From Staphylococcus saccharolyticus (lineage in GTDB: Bacteria; Bacillota; Bacilli; Staphylococcales; Staphylococcaceae), in NCBI RefSeq assembly GCF_900458815.1, contig NZ_UHDZ01000001.1:310001-374000 (forward strand): 64,000 bases of DNA, given 5' to 3'. Every line of letters begins with the position of its first letter. The stretch's first letter is position 1. A program made the translations under genes and the position numbers. Positions 47,407 to 58,385 of this stretch are shown one piece after another. The notes beneath the pieces were generated by a model. The model was not told the DNA's origin. It searched no databases and worked only from the letters and a program-made list of their open reading frames with translations.

Positions 47407-48991
47407 ATGAAAAAATCAGATTTACTCGCTCCAGAGAAATATAATATCGTTTCCGAAATAGAAAAATATGCTTCAGATTCTAATAAGAAAGCGATTATTT
47501 ATAGAGACAATGAGCACGATAATATTTCTGTAAGTTATCAAGAGCTTATTAAAAATGCGAATAAAGTTGGGAATGTTTTCTTAAAATACGGTCTAAAAAA
47601 AGGCGACAAGGTGTTAATTATGATGCCTCGTGCAATTACTACATATGAGTTATATATTGTGGCATTAAAGCTCGGCATTGCTATTATCCCAAGTTCGGAA
47701 ATGTTACGTACGAAAGACTTACAATATAGAATTATTCATGGGGAAATTAATGGAGTGATAGCATTTCATTTGCTTACAAAAGAATTTGAAGATGTTAAAG
47801 AATACGACCAGCTAACGAAGTTTATCGTGGCAGGACATCAAGATGGCTGGATTCTGTTGAAGATGAAAAGAATGGTTCAAGTGATGCACTAGAAGGTGTT
47901 GAAACATCACGAGATGATTTAGCGATTTTATCTTATACTTCAGGGACTACAGGGAACCCGAAAGCTGTTACACATTCTCATGGTTGGGGATATGCTCACT
48001 TACAAATGGCACCGAAACATTGGTTATGCATTGAACAAGATGATTTAGTGTGAGCAACAGCTGCTCCAGGTTGGCAAAAATGGGTATGGAGTCCATTCTT
48101 ATCTATTCTCGGTACAGGTGCGACAGCATTTGTTTACAATAGGTGTTTCCAACCAGAAACGTATCTTGAGTTATTCAAGATTACCAAATTAATGTTTTAC
48201 GTTGTACACCAACAGAGTACCGTATGATGGCAAAATTGAGTCATCTATAAGATTATAATTTGGAACATTTACACAGTCCAGTTTCTGCAGGTGAACCATT
48301 AAATCGTGAAGTTGTTGAACAATTTAAACGTAACTTTAATTTAATGGTAAGAGACGGTTATGGTCAAACTGAGAGTACCTTACTTATTGGTTTTTTAAAG
48401 GGAACTAAACCACGTCCAGGTTCAATGGGTAAAGGAATTCCTGGTAGCTTCGTTACGATTATAGATGACGATGGAAATGAAGTTAAAGCTAATGTGAAAG
48501 GAAATATTGCTGTTCCTTTAGATTTGCCGGTATTATTTAGAGGTTATTATAAGGATAAAGCACGTACGAATGCTGCTTCAGCTGGTAATTATTATGTAAC
48601 TGGTGACTTAGCTCATCAAGATGAGGATGGTTATTTCTGGTTCGAAGGTCGATGTGATGACATTATTATTAGTTCAGGTTATACAATTAGGTCGTTCGAA
48701 GTAGAAGACGCATTGACTAATCATCCTGCTGTCAAAGAATGTGCAGTTGTCGCAAGTCCATATGAAATCCGAGGTAATATCGTTAAAGCTTTTATTATTT
48801 TACAGAATGATTTTGAAGCGAGCAATCAATTAATTAAAGAGTTACAAACGTTTTGTAAAAATGAGGTCGCACCATATAAATATCCTCGAGCAATTGAGTT
48901 TGTAGAAGATTTACCAAAAACGAATTCAGGTAAAATTCGTCGCGTAGAATTACGTGATGCAGAATTTGAAAAATATAATCGTCAACATTAA
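47407..48991 (+). pseudogene. Acyl-CoA synthetase (AMP-forming) gene, four lesions
   Basis: This is an ANL-superfamily adenylating enzyme, closest to medium/branched-chain acyl-CoA synthetases. The first frame starts MKKSDLLAPEKYNIV and shifts near 47855. The next shows SYTSGTTGNPKAVTHSHGW, the AMP-binding P-loop. TGA at 48051 replaces a Trp codon in DLV-ATAAPGWQKWVW. A missing base near 48178 shifts frame, and TAA at 48248 (likely CAA) interrupts SHL-DYN. The C-terminus is complete (DGYGQTEST, TGDLAHQDEDGYFWFEGR, KTNSGKIRRVELR). Four independent lesions make it a pseudogene. Confidence 0.87.
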
Positions 48992-49007
48992 GTTTAATGT
49001 ATGGTTG

Positions 49008-49049
49008 AGAGTAGGTTGAAATGTTTAAATTTCAATCTACTCTTTTTTT
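49008..49049 (+). terminator. Terminator after the acyl-CoA synthetase pseudogene
   Basis: AGAGTAGGTTGAAAT (49008-49022) pairs with ATTTCAATCTACTCT (49029-49043), one G-U pair, followed by six to seven T. Confidence 0.87.
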
Positions 49050-49269
49050 GACATATTAAAAATAATCATAGTTTAATTCTTGAGTCTTAATACATGGTTT
49101 GCTTAATTAAGAAGAAATAAAAGCTTAAGAATTTTAAAAATTTGGCTTTTTGACATGATTTCGAATATAAAAATGAAACCCCTTTCTCAAATATGTTGTA
49201 ATCATATCATTATTATGACATACTTATAAATAATTAGTGTGACATAATAAATCAAAGAGGTGGATTACG

Positions 49270-51897
49270 ATGACACAATTCGTTTATGCATTTAATGAAG
49301 GAAATATTTCAATGAAAGATTTATTAGGAGGAAAAGGGGCTAATCTTTCAGAGATGAAACGATTAGGTTTGCCTGTTCCTGATGGTTTTACTATTACAAC
49401 AGAAGCATGTATGAGTTATTTAAAACATAATGAACAATTACCAACTAAAGTTAAAACACAATTAATTGATCATTTGGCAGCTTTCTCTGAGAGAACTGGA
49501 AAATCATTTTCTTCTGATGATCATTTATTATTAGTTTCAGTACGTAGTGGAGCAAAAATTTCTATGCCTGGTATGATGGATACAATTCTCAATTTAGGTT
49601 TAAATGATGACAATGTAGAGAAACTTGCACAGAAAACCAATGATGCTCGTTTTGCTTATGATTGTTATCGACGATTATTACAAATGTTTGGGGAAGTGGT
49701 TTACGGTATTCCTATGATGGCATTTGATACATATTTTAATGATTTTAAAAATAAGCATAGTTATCAGAGTGATGCAGAAATACCTGCAGAAGGACTAAAA
49801 AAAATTTGTGAGAGATATAAAGAGATTTATCGAAAAGAGGCTTATAAACCGTTTCCACAAGAACCTTTAAAACAATTAGAAGAAGCTGTTGAAGCAGTAT
49901 TTAAATCATGGAATAACGATCGTGCTCGCGTTTACAGAGAATTAAACGACATTCCGCATGATATTGGTACAGCTGTAAACGTTCAAGAGATGGTCTTTGG
50001 AAATAGTGGAGCAAAAAGTGGAACAGGTGTCGCATTTACTAGAAATCCAGTGACTGGAGAGAATCGATTATTCGGTGAGTACTTACTGAATGCACAGGGT
50101 GAAGATGTTGTAGCTGGTATTCGCACACCCAAGGATACAGAGACATTAAAAGAGCAAATGCCTGATGTACATCAAGAGTTTGTTCAAGTAACCAAACAAC
50201 TTGAAACGCATTATAAAGATATGCAAGATATTGAATTTACCATCGAAAATGGCAAATTATATTTATTGCAAACACGTAATGGAAAACGTACAGCTAAAGC
50301 AGCAATTAAAATCGCTGTTGATTTAGTTCACGAAGGATTAATTAGTCGTAAAGAATCCGTATCAAACGTAGATGTTAAATTCATCGATCAATTGTTACAC
50401 CCTAATTTTAATGAAGAAGGACTAAAACAAGCGACCGTTATATCTAAGATGGGCTTACCTGCGAGCCCTGGAGCTGCAACAGGTAGAGTGGTTTTCTCTG
50501 CAGAAGAAGCAAAAGAACAAGCAGATGCAGGCCACAAAGTGGTCTTAATGCGACCAGAAACATCTCCAGAAGATATTGAAGGAATGGTATCGAGTGAAGC
50601 AATAGTAACAACACATGGTGGAATGACATCACATGCCGCAGTTGTAGCAAGAGGTATGGGTAAATGTTGTGTGACTGGATGTTCAGATGTCGAAATTGAT
50701 ACAGTGAATAAAACAGTTTATTATCCAGATGGTAAATTGCATGAGGGAGATACTATATCTGTAGATGGCTCAACTGGTGACTTATATTTAGGTGCAATTG
50801 AGACAGTAGATGCTGAGCATAGTGAAGAATTCGATCAATTTATGTCATGGTCAGAAGATACTGCACGTCTTCAAGTAAGAATGAATGCAGAGACACCTCA
50901 AGATATTAAAGCAGGATACGATTTCGGGGCAAAAGGAATAGGATTAGTTCGTACTGAGCATATGTTCTTTGGACCAGAACGATTGATTGAAATGCGTCGT
51001 TTCATTTTAGCTTCAAATCATGAAGAGCGTGTTCAAGCGCTAGAAAAGATTAAAACATATCAAGTAGAAGATTTTGAAATAATCTTCAAATTATCTCAAG
51101 ATCGTCCTACAATAGTACGTTTACTTGATCCACCATTACATGAGTTCTTACCATCATCTGAAGAAGATATTCAAAATGTGTCTCAACAACTTGATGTTTC
51201 ACCAGAATTATTGCGTAAACGTATTGTAGATTTGAGCGAAGTGAATCCAATGTTAGGTCACAGAGGTTGTCGTCTAGCAGTGACGTATCCAGAGTTATAT
51301 GAAATGCAAGTTGAGGCAATTATAGAAAGTGTCTTAAAGCTACAACAAGAGGGTGTGACGTGTCAGCCAGAAATTATGATTCCTCTTGTTTCATCTGTAG
51401 AAGAATTTACAACTTTAAAAGCACGCTTAGTTAACATGATAACTCAATTAGAAAATGATTCTCATCAACGCGTAGAGTACTTGATGGGGACAATGATTGA
51501 AACACCAAGAGCTTGCTTTATTGCAAATGAATTAGCACAATACTGTGATTTCTTTAGTTTTGGAACGAATGATTTAACACAATTAACATTTGGTTTCTCA
51601 AGAGATGATGCAGGAAAATTCATAAATGTGTATACTGAAAATAACATTTTACAGCTTGACCCATTCCAAACACTAGATACGCAAGGTGTAGGTCAATTGA
51701 TTCAACTAGCAGTTGAACAAGCTAAACGTACTAAACCAGAAATTAAGATAGGTGTTTGTGGAGAATTAGGTGGAGATGCTAAATCTATACGTCAATTTAA
51801 TCAATGGGATATTGATTATGTGTCATGTTCACCATTTAGAGTGCCAGGTGCGATTTTAGCAACAGCTCAAAGTCAAGCGGAGGAAAGCGAGCGATAA
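49270..51897 (+). CDS. ppdK: Pyruvate, phosphate dikinase
   Basis: This 875-residue enzyme interconverts pyruvate, ATP and Pi with PEP, AMP and PPi. The N-terminal nucleotide-binding domain (GGKGANLSEM, SVRSGAKISMPGMMDT), the swivelling phospho-histidine domain with H455 in GGMTSHAAVVARGMG, and the C-terminal PEP/pyruvate barrel (DFFSFGTNDLTQLTFG, GVCGELGGD) are all present. GAGGTGG precedes ATG 49270. The next gene encodes the kinase/phosphorylase that controls the threonine beside H455. It supports gluconeogenesis from pyruvate or lactate. The gene is intact. Confidence 0.94.
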   Translation: MTQFVYAFNEGNISMKDLLGGKGANLSEMKRLGLPVPDGFTITTEACMSYLKHNEQLPTKVKTQLIDHLAAFSERTGKSFSSDDHLLLVSVRSGAKISMPGMMDTILNLGLNDDNVEKLAQKTNDARFAYDCYRRLLQMFGEVVYGIPMMAFDTYFNDFKNKHSYQSDAEIPAEGLKKICERYKEIYRKEAYKPFPQEPLKQLEEAVEAVFKSWNNDRARVYRELNDIPHDIGTAVNVQEMVFGNSGAKSGTGVAFTRNPVTGENRLFGEYLLNAQGEDVVAGIRTPKDTETLKEQMPDVHQEFVQVTKQLETHYKDMQDIEFTIENGKLYLLQTRNGKRTAKAAIKIAVDLVHEGLISRKESVSNVDVKFIDQLLHPNFNEEGLKQATVISKMGLPASPGAATGRVVFSAEEAKEQADAGHKVVLMRPETSPEDIEGMVSSEAIVTTHGGMTSHAAVVARGMGKCCVTGCSDVEIDTVNKTVYYPDGKLHEGDTISVDGSTGDLYLGAIETVDAEHSEEFDQFMSWSEDTARLQVRMNAETPQDIKAGYDFGAKGIGLVRTEHMFFGPERLIEMRRFILASNHEERVQALEKIKTYQVEDFEIIFKLSQDRPTIVRLLDPPLHEFLPSSEEDIQNVSQQLDVSPELLRKRIVDLSEVNPMLGHRGCRLAVTYPELYEMQVEAIIESVLKLQQEGVTCQPEIMIPLVSSVEEFTTLKARLVNMITQLENDSHQRVEYLMGTMIETPRACFIANELAQYCDFFSFGTNDLTQLTFGFSRDDAGKFINVYTENNILQLDPFQTLDTQGVGQLIQLAVEQAKRTKPEIKIGVCGELGGDAKSIRQFNQWDIDYVSCSPFRVPGAILATAQSQAEESER

Positions 51898-51898
51898 G

Positions 51899-52717
51899 GT
51901 GAAGGGTAATAATCAAGTTTTAAAGTTATTTATTGTTTCTGATTCAATTGGAGAAACAGCACAACGTATGATACACGCAACATTGACACAATTCCCAAAT
52001 TTAACACAAGTAGAAATTAAGAAATTCCCTTACATTAAAGATGAACAAGAATTTCTAAATATATTACAATTATCAGAGGAACAACATGCTATTGTTGCAA
52101 CAACATTAGTGAGCGAATCATTTAATGCTTTAGGCCACTTGTTTGCTAAAGAACATAATATTCCTTATGTGGATTATATGTCAGAGTTAATAAGTATTAT
52201 TGAGCAACATGCACATGAGACACCTTTAATGGAAAGTGGTGCTTTGCGTAAACTCAATGACGAATATTTTAAACGAATTGAGGCTATTGAATATTCTGTT
52301 AAATACGATGACGGTAAACACTTTACTGATATAGGTGAAGCGGATGCTTTAATCGTAGGGGTATCCCGTACATCTAAAACGCCATTAAGTATGTATCTGG
52401 CAAATAAAGGATATAAGATAGCAAATATTCCGCTCGTGCCTGAAGTAGCGATTCCAGATAATGTCTTTCAACAAAAAGGCTTAAAAGTATTTGGATTAAC
52501 TGCGAGTCCAAAATATATTGCAAATATAAGACGTAATCGTGCAGAAACATTAGGTTTATATCCGGAATCTACGTATAACAATTTAGAGAGAATAAAAAAT
52601 GAATTGTCATATGCAGAAGAAATTTTTAAAAAGTTAAACGCAACAGTGATTAACACTGAATATAAATCGATTGAAGAGTCTGCATTTTATATAGAGAAAT
52701 TTTTAATGCAACGATAA
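51899..52717 (+). CDS. PPDK regulatory protein (bifunctional kinase/pyrophosphorylase)
   Basis: This is a 272-residue DUF299-family protein. The ADP-binding P-loop-like GVSRTSKTPLSMYLA is near residue 151. The N-terminus FIVSDSIGETAQRMIHA and the C-terminal half with GLTASPKYIANIRRNR are also typical. In Bacteria and plants it inactivates PPDK by ADP-dependent phosphorylation of the active-site threonine and reverses this by Pi-dependent pyrophosphorolysis. GTG 51899 follows the ppdK stop after one base, with GGAGG about 15 bases upstream, so translation is coupled. Confidence 0.9.
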   Translation: MKGNNQVLKLFIVSDSIGETAQRMIHATLTQFPNLTQVEIKKFPYIKDEQEFLNILQLSEEQHAIVATTLVSESFNALGHLFAKEHNIPYVDYMSELISIIEQHAHETPLMESGALRKLNDEYFKRIEAIEYSVKYDDGKHFTDIGEADALIVGVSRTSKTPLSMYLANKGYKIANIPLVPEVAIPDNVFQQKGLKVFGLTASPKYIANIRRNRAETLGLYPESTYNNLERIKNELSYAEEIFKKLNATVINTEYKSIEESAFYIEKFLMQR

Positions 52718-52936
52718 TTATTCGAATTCAAAAAAGGATGGATCTAAGTGTCATAAAATTGTCAAAATCTCAGTTTTAGTAATTTACATTTTATGGGTGT
52801 TGTTTTAACATAGTAATGTAGTAGCTATTGAAGAGCACTAATATTCTAGTATTTAGAGAGTTGGGTACTGATGCAATTGATATAAATAGCTCTTTAATAA
52901 GCTGGTGTGAAAAATAATACTTAAGAGGTGAACAGC

Positions 52937-54439
52937 ATGGCTAAGTCTGACAAGAAAGACGTCGTTTTAATTGGTGCCGGTGTACTAAGTACAACATTCG
53001 GTTCTATGTTAAAAGCGATTGCGCCTGATTGGGATATTCATTTGTATGAACGTCTAGATCGTCCTGGTATTGAAAGTTCAAATGAACGTAATAATGCAGG
53101 TACAGGGCACGCAGCTTTATGTGAATTAAACTATACAGTTCAACAACCTGATGGTTCAATTGATATTGAAAAAGCTAAAGAAATCAATGAACAATTTGAA
53201 ATCTCTAAACAATTTTGGGCTCATTTAGTAAAATCTGGAGCAATTAAAAATCCAAGAGATTTCATTAATCCATTACCACATATCAGTTTCGTTCGTGGTA
53301 AGAATAATGTGAAATTCTTAAAAGATCGTTACGAAGCTATGAAGAAATTCCCAATGTTCGATAATATCGAATATACTGAAGATATCAAAGAAATAAGAAA
53401 GTGGATTCCTTTAATGATGAAAGGCCGCGAGAATAATGGCGGTTACATGGCTGCAAGTAAAATCGATGAAGGTACAGACGTTAACTATGGCGAATTAACT
53501 CGTAAAATGGCTCAAAATCTTAAAGATTCATCAAATGTAGAAGTTCAGTACAATCATGAAGTTGTAGATTTTGAACGTTTATCTAACGGTAAATGGTCAG
53601 TTAAAATTAAAAATCGTAACACTGGTCAAGTCTTTGAACATCAAACTGATTATGTATTTATCGGTGCTGGCGGTGGCGCTATACCACTATTACAAAAAAC
53701 TGGTATTCCTGAAAGCAAGCATTTGGGTGGATTTCCAATTAGTGGTCAATTTATTGTTTGTACTAACCCACAAGTTATTGATCAACACGATGCCAAAGTA
53801 TATGGTAAAGAACCACTAGGCACACCACCTATGACTGTACCTCACTTAGATACACGCTATATTGATGGCGAAAGAACATTATTATTTGGACCATTTGCAA
53901 ACGTTGGTCCTAAATTCTTAAAAAATGGTTCTAACTTAGATTTATTTAAATCAATTAAACCATATAACATCACAACTTTACTTGCATCTGCAGTTAAAAA
54001 CTTACCATTAATCAAATACTCAATCGATCAAGTATTAATGACTAAAGAAGGTTGTATGAACCACTTACGTACATTCTACCCTGAAGCTCGTGATGAAGAT
54101 TGGCAAGTGTATACTGCAGGTAAACGTGTTCAAGTGATTAAGGATACTGAAGAAAACGGTAAAGGATTTATCCAATTCGGTACAGAAGTTGTCAACTCTG
54201 AAGATCACTCTGTTATCGCATTATTAGGTGAATCACCAGGGGCATCAACTTCTGTTTCTGTAACATTAGAAGTAATAGAACGTAACTTCCCTGAATATAC
54301 TCACGATTGGGAACCAAAAATTAATAAAATGATTCCATCTTATGGTGAATCATTAATTCACGATACTCAATTAATGAGAAAAATCCGTAAGCAAACCTCT
54401 AAAGATCTTGAATTAGGTTTCTACGATAAAACAAAATAA
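52937..54439 (+). CDS. mqo: Malate:quinone oxidoreductase
   Basis: This 500-residue peripheral membrane FAD enzyme oxidises malate to oxaloacetate and reduces quinone. FAD motif DVVLIGAGVLSTTFGSML is near residue 8. Family blocks SNERNNAGTGHAALCELNY, FIGAGGGAIPLLQKTGI and ALLGESPGASTSVSV are present. ATG 52937 has GAGGTG upstream; the GTG at 52928 lies within that site. Staphylococci carry two mqo genes, and this one lies after ppdK in gluconeogenic context. The 210-base gap before it shows no terminator with T-run. The gene is intact. Confidence 0.92.
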   Translation: MAKSDKKDVVLIGAGVLSTTFGSMLKAIAPDWDIHLYERLDRPGIESSNERNNAGTGHAALCELNYTVQQPDGSIDIEKAKEINEQFEISKQFWAHLVKSGAIKNPRDFINPLPHISFVRGKNNVKFLKDRYEAMKKFPMFDNIEYTEDIKEIRKWIPLMMKGRENNGGYMAASKIDEGTDVNYGELTRKMAQNLKDSSNVEVQYNHEVVDFERLSNGKWSVKIKNRNTGQVFEHQTDYVFIGAGGGAIPLLQKTGIPESKHLGGFPISGQFIVCTNPQVIDQHDAKVYGKEPLGTPPMTVPHLDTRYIDGERTLLFGPFANVGPKFLKNGSNLDLFKSIKPYNITTLLASAVKNLPLIKYSIDQVLMTKEGCMNHLRTFYPEARDEDWQVYTAGKRVQVIKDTEENGKGFIQFGTEVVNSEDHSVIALLGESPGASTSVSVTLEVIERNFPEYTHDWEPKINKMIPSYGESLIHDTQLMRKIRKQTSKDLELGFYDKTK

Positions 54440-54454
54440 TTAAATCATTATATG

Positions 54455-54567
54455 AGTCTGGGGCCCTAACAAAGAGAATTTCATCCAGAAATTCAACAGA
54501 TAAAGCAAGTTGAGGGTCGTTGTGGGAGTGAGACAGAATTCAATATGAATTCTGTCTCACTTTTTTT
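54455..54567 (+). repeat. Intergenic repeat, copy B (3' half) with perfect terminator hairpin
   Basis: Starts AGTCTGGGGCCCTAAC and shares AAAGAGAATTTCATCCAGAA and ATTCAACAGA-AAAGCAAGTTG with copy C (minus strand). It ends in a hairpin of 15-bp perfect arms GTGAGACAGAATTCA (54528-54542) and TGAATTCTGTCTCAC (54546-54560) with a 3-base loop and seven T, which terminates mqo. Confidence 0.8.
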
Positions 54568-54746
54568 ATGTCTAAATTTAAATAAATGCCATTTTTTAAA
54601 TACATAGATATCTATATATTCAAATTAATAAAATATTATTGAAAATATATAAAATAATTAGTTTTTAGTATATACTAAACTTATAAATATTTTGATATAT
54701 ATTTATATTTATTGGGGAAGCTTATTTATAAAAACTTTAAAGAAGA

Positions 54747-55633
54747 ATGAAAATGAGAAAATATTTGGAGATTTTATTTATTATGATTACTATTGTATTA
54801 GCAGGTTGTTCACATAGTTTTGACGGTAATAAATCTTCATCAGAAAAATCAAAAAATAAGACGGATGTAGCAACTGAATATACTAAAGAAGACGAGTATA
54901 AAGATTTAGAAAAGAAAGTCAAGGAATTTAAACAAAAGCCAGTTCTTAACAAAATCGATGCTCTTATAACAGAGGAAAGTTTTACTAACAAGACTGGATT
55001 GCAAGGTTGGGAAGACTATAAAAGATTAATGGATAAGGTGACACTCGCAGATTACAAATATACTAAAGAATCTAAAGGATCCTCTATCGAAGAAGTCAAT
55101 AAGTTTTTTAAAGATAAAAAAGGTGTCAAGACTAAAAGAATGAAGAGTGGGCAAAAAGGTTTTAAGCATATCAATTATATGTATGTAGATCGTGATGGCA
55201 AGAAAACGGGAGATAATAAGCTACCTATGTCCTACGCTCAAATTTTAGCAACATTCAAAGATGTTAAATAAATAGCTACTAATATTCAACCAGGCTTTTT
55301 TGCTTTAGATAAAAAGAAAATGGTTAAAGCTAAGGACTTGGAAGAAGTTAAAATACTGGAAGACTTAACTTGTTTGAAAGATCCCAAAGCGACATCTTAT
55401 GGTATTTTACAAACAAAATATGAAGTAAAGCCATATACGCAAGTTTCGATATTAGGAAGTGGTTCTGAAAAAGAAGGAGATATATCTGATGCAATATTAG
55501 CCTATTATCTATTTTCACCAACAGAATTAGATAGTGATGATAATCATAAATATATTGAATTGCTTCAGCGCCATTTTTAAATGCTCAAAATGATTTCTCA
55601 TATTATCAACTTGGCGTATTTAAAAAATTATAG
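54747..55633 (+). pseudogene. Lipoprotein of unknown function, disrupted
   Basis: The signal peptide with lipobox LAGCSHS (Cys near residue 22) starts a Lys-rich extracellular protein. TAA at 55269-55271 interrupts TFKDVK-IATNIQPGFFALDKKKM in the same frame. A frame change near 55560 then leads to SAPFLNAQNDFSYYQLGVFKKL and the end at 55633. I recognise no domain. Restored length is about 295 residues. Preceded by a 300-base AT-rich gap holding repeat copy B and promoter-like A/T tracts. Confidence 0.7.
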
Positions 55634-55693
55634 AAAGTAGTATGTCATTCGATGATTAATTAAGGATTAAGATTTGTCTATAATATCAAAAAA

Positions 55694-55728
55694 CCGTGTG
55701 GTCAAATTAGTACAACACACGGCTTTTT
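55694..55728. terminator. Convergent terminator between lipoprotein pseudogene and fda
   Basis: CCGTGTG (55694-55700) and CACACGG (55716-55722) form a stem with CTTTTT after it and AAAAAA before it, so it can serve both directions. Confidence 0.75.
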
Positions 55729-55786
55729 ATATTTGACTAAACAATTTAGTGTTGTTTAGTTACAACATTCGCTTTGAATGGATAAC

Positions 55787-56677
55787 TTAGTTTTTGTTTA
55801 CAGATGCATCATAGATAGAATTTACAGCATTACCTAAAGCTTTATCAAATTCTTCTTGTGATTGGCTAGCACGTAAGTCACTAGCTAATGCACGTGAGAA
55901 ACTTGCGATTAATTCGTCATTGTCTTTTAATAATTTGTTAGCTTCATCTCTGCTGTAACCACCAGATAATACTACTACACGTACAACATTAGGATGGTCA
56001 GCTAATTCTTTATATAAGTTAGCTTCAGTAGGAATAGTTAATTTTAACATTACTAATTGATCATCGTTTAAAGAATCCAAGCCTTTTTTGATTTCCGCTT
56101 TTAAAACTTTCTCAATTTCAGCTTTATCTTTAGCGTTAATATTAACTTCAGGTTCGATGATAGGTACTAAACCTTTAGCGATGATTTTTTTAGCGAATTC
56201 AAATTGTTGTTCAACAACGTCTTTGATTCCTTGTTCATTGAGTTCAAGGATGTTTGAACGCATTTTTGTACCAAAGATATGGCGTTCATTTGCACGATCC
56301 AATGTTTCATCTAAGTCATCAATAGGTTTCATTAATTGCACACCGTTTTGCTCTTCAGCAAGACCTTTGTCGACTTTTAAGAAAGGAACAACATCTTTAT
56401 CTGCTAAATAGTCTCCAGTGTATTTACCTTCAACTTCACGATCCATAGTTTGTTCGAATAAAATTGCACCTAAGATTTTATCAGGTGAAAATGAAGGTGA
56501 AGTGACAACGCGAGTACGCATATCATGAACAAGTTGGAACATTTCATCTTCATTACTATATTGGTCTTCGTTCACACCATATTCTTTAAGTGCTTTAGGT
56601 GTACTACCACCACTTTGGTCCAATGCAGCAATGAATCCTTTACCATTAGTCATTTTTTCTAATTGTTCTTTATTCAT
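55787..56677 (-). CDS. fda: Fructose-bisphosphate aldolase, class I
   Basis: This 296-residue Schiff-base aldolase cleaves fructose 1,6-bisphosphate to DHAP and glyceraldehyde 3-phosphate. The N-terminus [29 protein letters not shown], in two halves, is characteristic of the staphylococcal class I enzyme. Other blocks are [28 protein letters not shown] and [15 protein letters not shown] 56677 with AAGGAG eight bases upstream is preferred to the in-frame GTG at 56686. It is monocistronic on the minus strand next to mqo and ppdK, consistent with a central-carbon cluster. The gene is intact. Confidence 0.93.
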   Translation of the reverse strand: MNKEQLEKMTNGKGFIAALDQSGGSTPKALKEYGVNEDQYSNEDEMFQLVHDMRTRVVTSPSFSPDKILGAILFEQTMDREVEGKYTGDYLADKDVVPFLKVDKGLAEEQNGVQLMKPIDDLDETLDRANERHIFGTKMRSNILELNEQGIKDVVEQQFEFAKKIIAKGLVPIIEPEVNINAKDKAEIEKVLKAEIKKGLDSLNDDQLVMLKLTIPTEANLYKELADHPNVVRVVVLSGGYSRDEANKLLKDNDELIASFSRALASDLRASQSQEEFDKALGNAVNSIYDASVNKN

Positions 56678-57055
56678 ACTTTCCACTCCTTAATATAGCT
56701 TTCAAGTATAGTATGATAAAAATTATCATTCATCTCAAGTTTTTCTACTCGAAAAATATGAAAAATAATTCTTTAGTTGTAAAAAAACATATTTTCAGGG
56801 TGTAAAATTAACCTCACTTTATAGTTCAATAAGTGACCATAAAATGTAAACGTATACTTGCTTCTAATAGTTGTTTGATACTCACTATATTATGTAAAAA
56901 AATTAAAGGAATATAATTAATTTTTTTAATTTTTATATTTTTATGATATCTTATATACAAAATAACATTTTTATTATTAAATAGGTAAATAAAATAGTAA
57001 GATTCACACGAGTTAATGATAAAAATGATTATTGAAAATATTGGGGGCAAAGGGT
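56678..57055. other. Divergent promoter region between fda and the glycosidase-like gene
   Basis: About 380 very AT-rich bases lie between two divergently transcribed genes, so at least two promoters are expected. I find no inverted repeat, riboswitch or credible ORF; a minus-strand 115-residue frame here is low-complexity and lacks a ribosome site. Confidence 0.5.
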
Positions 57056-58254
57056 ATGAATAAAAAGCAAATGTTAGCTTTGATTGCGACAAGTACATTA
57101 ATATTATCTGCTTGTAGTAATAATCGAGGGCAACAAAGTGATTCAGATAATAAAGAGGAACAACAGTCATCACAAACTGATAAATCTCAAAATCATGATA
57201 AAGTTAAATATCCAAAAGGTGGTGTCAAAGGTATTTATGTTGCAAGAGGTTCTACCAAAGAAGAAAAACTGGATGAATTGATTAAGTATGTTAAAGATTC
57301 TAAATTAAATGCCATGGTTATCGATGTTAAAGATGATAATGGAAATGTCACAATGAACTTCAATACTGGCAATAAAGATATTGATAAAAACTCGTTGAAT
57401 TTAAAAGAAGCTAAATCATTGCTTAAGAAATTGAAGAGAAATAATATCTATTCAATCGCTCGTATAGTGCCGTTTAAAGATAGTAAATTAGCTAAAGAAC
57501 ATCCTGAATGGTCTTTCAAAGAAAAAGATGGTTCCGTGTGGGAAAATGGCAAGGGCGATAGTTTTGTTAATCCATTTATAAAAGATGTTTGGAAATACAA
57601 TATAGCTGTTTCCAAGATATACAATTTGATTATGTACGTTTCCCTGAAGGTTTTGAAAATGAAGCTGAACACCTTGATTTTTCTAAAGGTGATTATAAAA
57701 ATAGTGAATTAAGTTCAGGAGATCAACGTGTTGATACTGTAACAAAATATCTTGAATATGCGCAAAAAGAATTGCAACCATACAATGTAAAAATTTCTGC
57801 GGATGTTTTTGGATATTCTGCATTAGTAAAAAATGCACCAGGTATTGGACAAAGTTTTCCTAAAATTTCTAAAAATGTGGATGCTATTTCATCAGTGATT
57901 TACCCATCACACTGGAGTTCAGGAGATTTTGGTCTTGAGGATCCTGATACAGAACCATATAAAACAGTTAATCGTTATATCAAAAAGGAAAACAATATTC
58001 TTAATGATTTAGGTAACAAAAAGCCTAAAACAAGACCATGGATTCAAGATTTTACTGCTTCTTACTTAGGAGAAGGAAAGTATAAAGAATATGATGCTCA
58101 AGCAATTTCAGATCAAGTTCAAGCGCTGAAAGATAATGATGTTGATGAGTTCTTAATTTGGAACGCTGCGAATGATTATACACAAGGTCCTAACTTTAAT
58201 CCTAAGAAAGAAAAGGTCAAAGATTATGAACGAGATGACTCAGATAAAAAATGA
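57056..58254 (+). pseudogene. Lipoprotein with glycosyl-hydrolase-like (DUF4015) domain, frameshifted
   Basis: The lipobox LSACSNN (Cys near residue 19) begins the protein. The N-terminal part of the DUF4015 TIM-barrel follows (GGVKGIYVARGSTKEEKLDEL, MVIDVKDDNGNVTM, IARIVPFKDSKLAKEHPEW). After DVWKYNIAV near 57610 the frame changes. Sequence FQDIQFDYVRFPEGFEN continues in another frame to 58254 (KISADVFGYSALV, VIYPSHWSSGDFG, DEFLIWNAAND). A few residues with one or two bases were lost between the pieces. The family is predicted to act on cell-wall or polysaccharide glycans. It may be non-functional here. Confidence 0.8.
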
Positions 58255-58315
58255 ATAAGATTTCTGAGAACAATATTTGATGGTTTAAAAGATTGTAGTT
58301 TTTCAATAATGAATA

Positions 58316-58361
58316 AGAGTGGTACAGAATTCATTATAAATTCTGTACCACTCTTTTTTTT
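58316..58361. terminator. Convergent terminator
   Basis: Arms AGAGTGGTACAGAATT (58316-58331) and AATTCTGTACCACTCT (58339-58354) are perfectly complementary with a 7-base loop and an eight-T run. It ends the glycosidase-like gene and lies before the 3' end of the oxidoreductase on the minus strand. Confidence 0.87.
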
Positions 58362-58385
58362 TATCATTGATGAAGAGCAACCAAT

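Noticed and set aside
54455-54480. Calling the repeat a STAR element because of GGGGCCC
   Set aside because: The flanking bases differ from the STAR consensus I recall, it is not in tandem arrays, and the other blocks of the family are unrelated.
56826-57173. Minus-strand 115-residue ORF upstream of the glycosidase-like lipoprotein
   Set aside because: Low-complexity Ile/Tyr-rich translation of AT-rich promoter DNA that overlaps the start of a real gene, without ribosome site.
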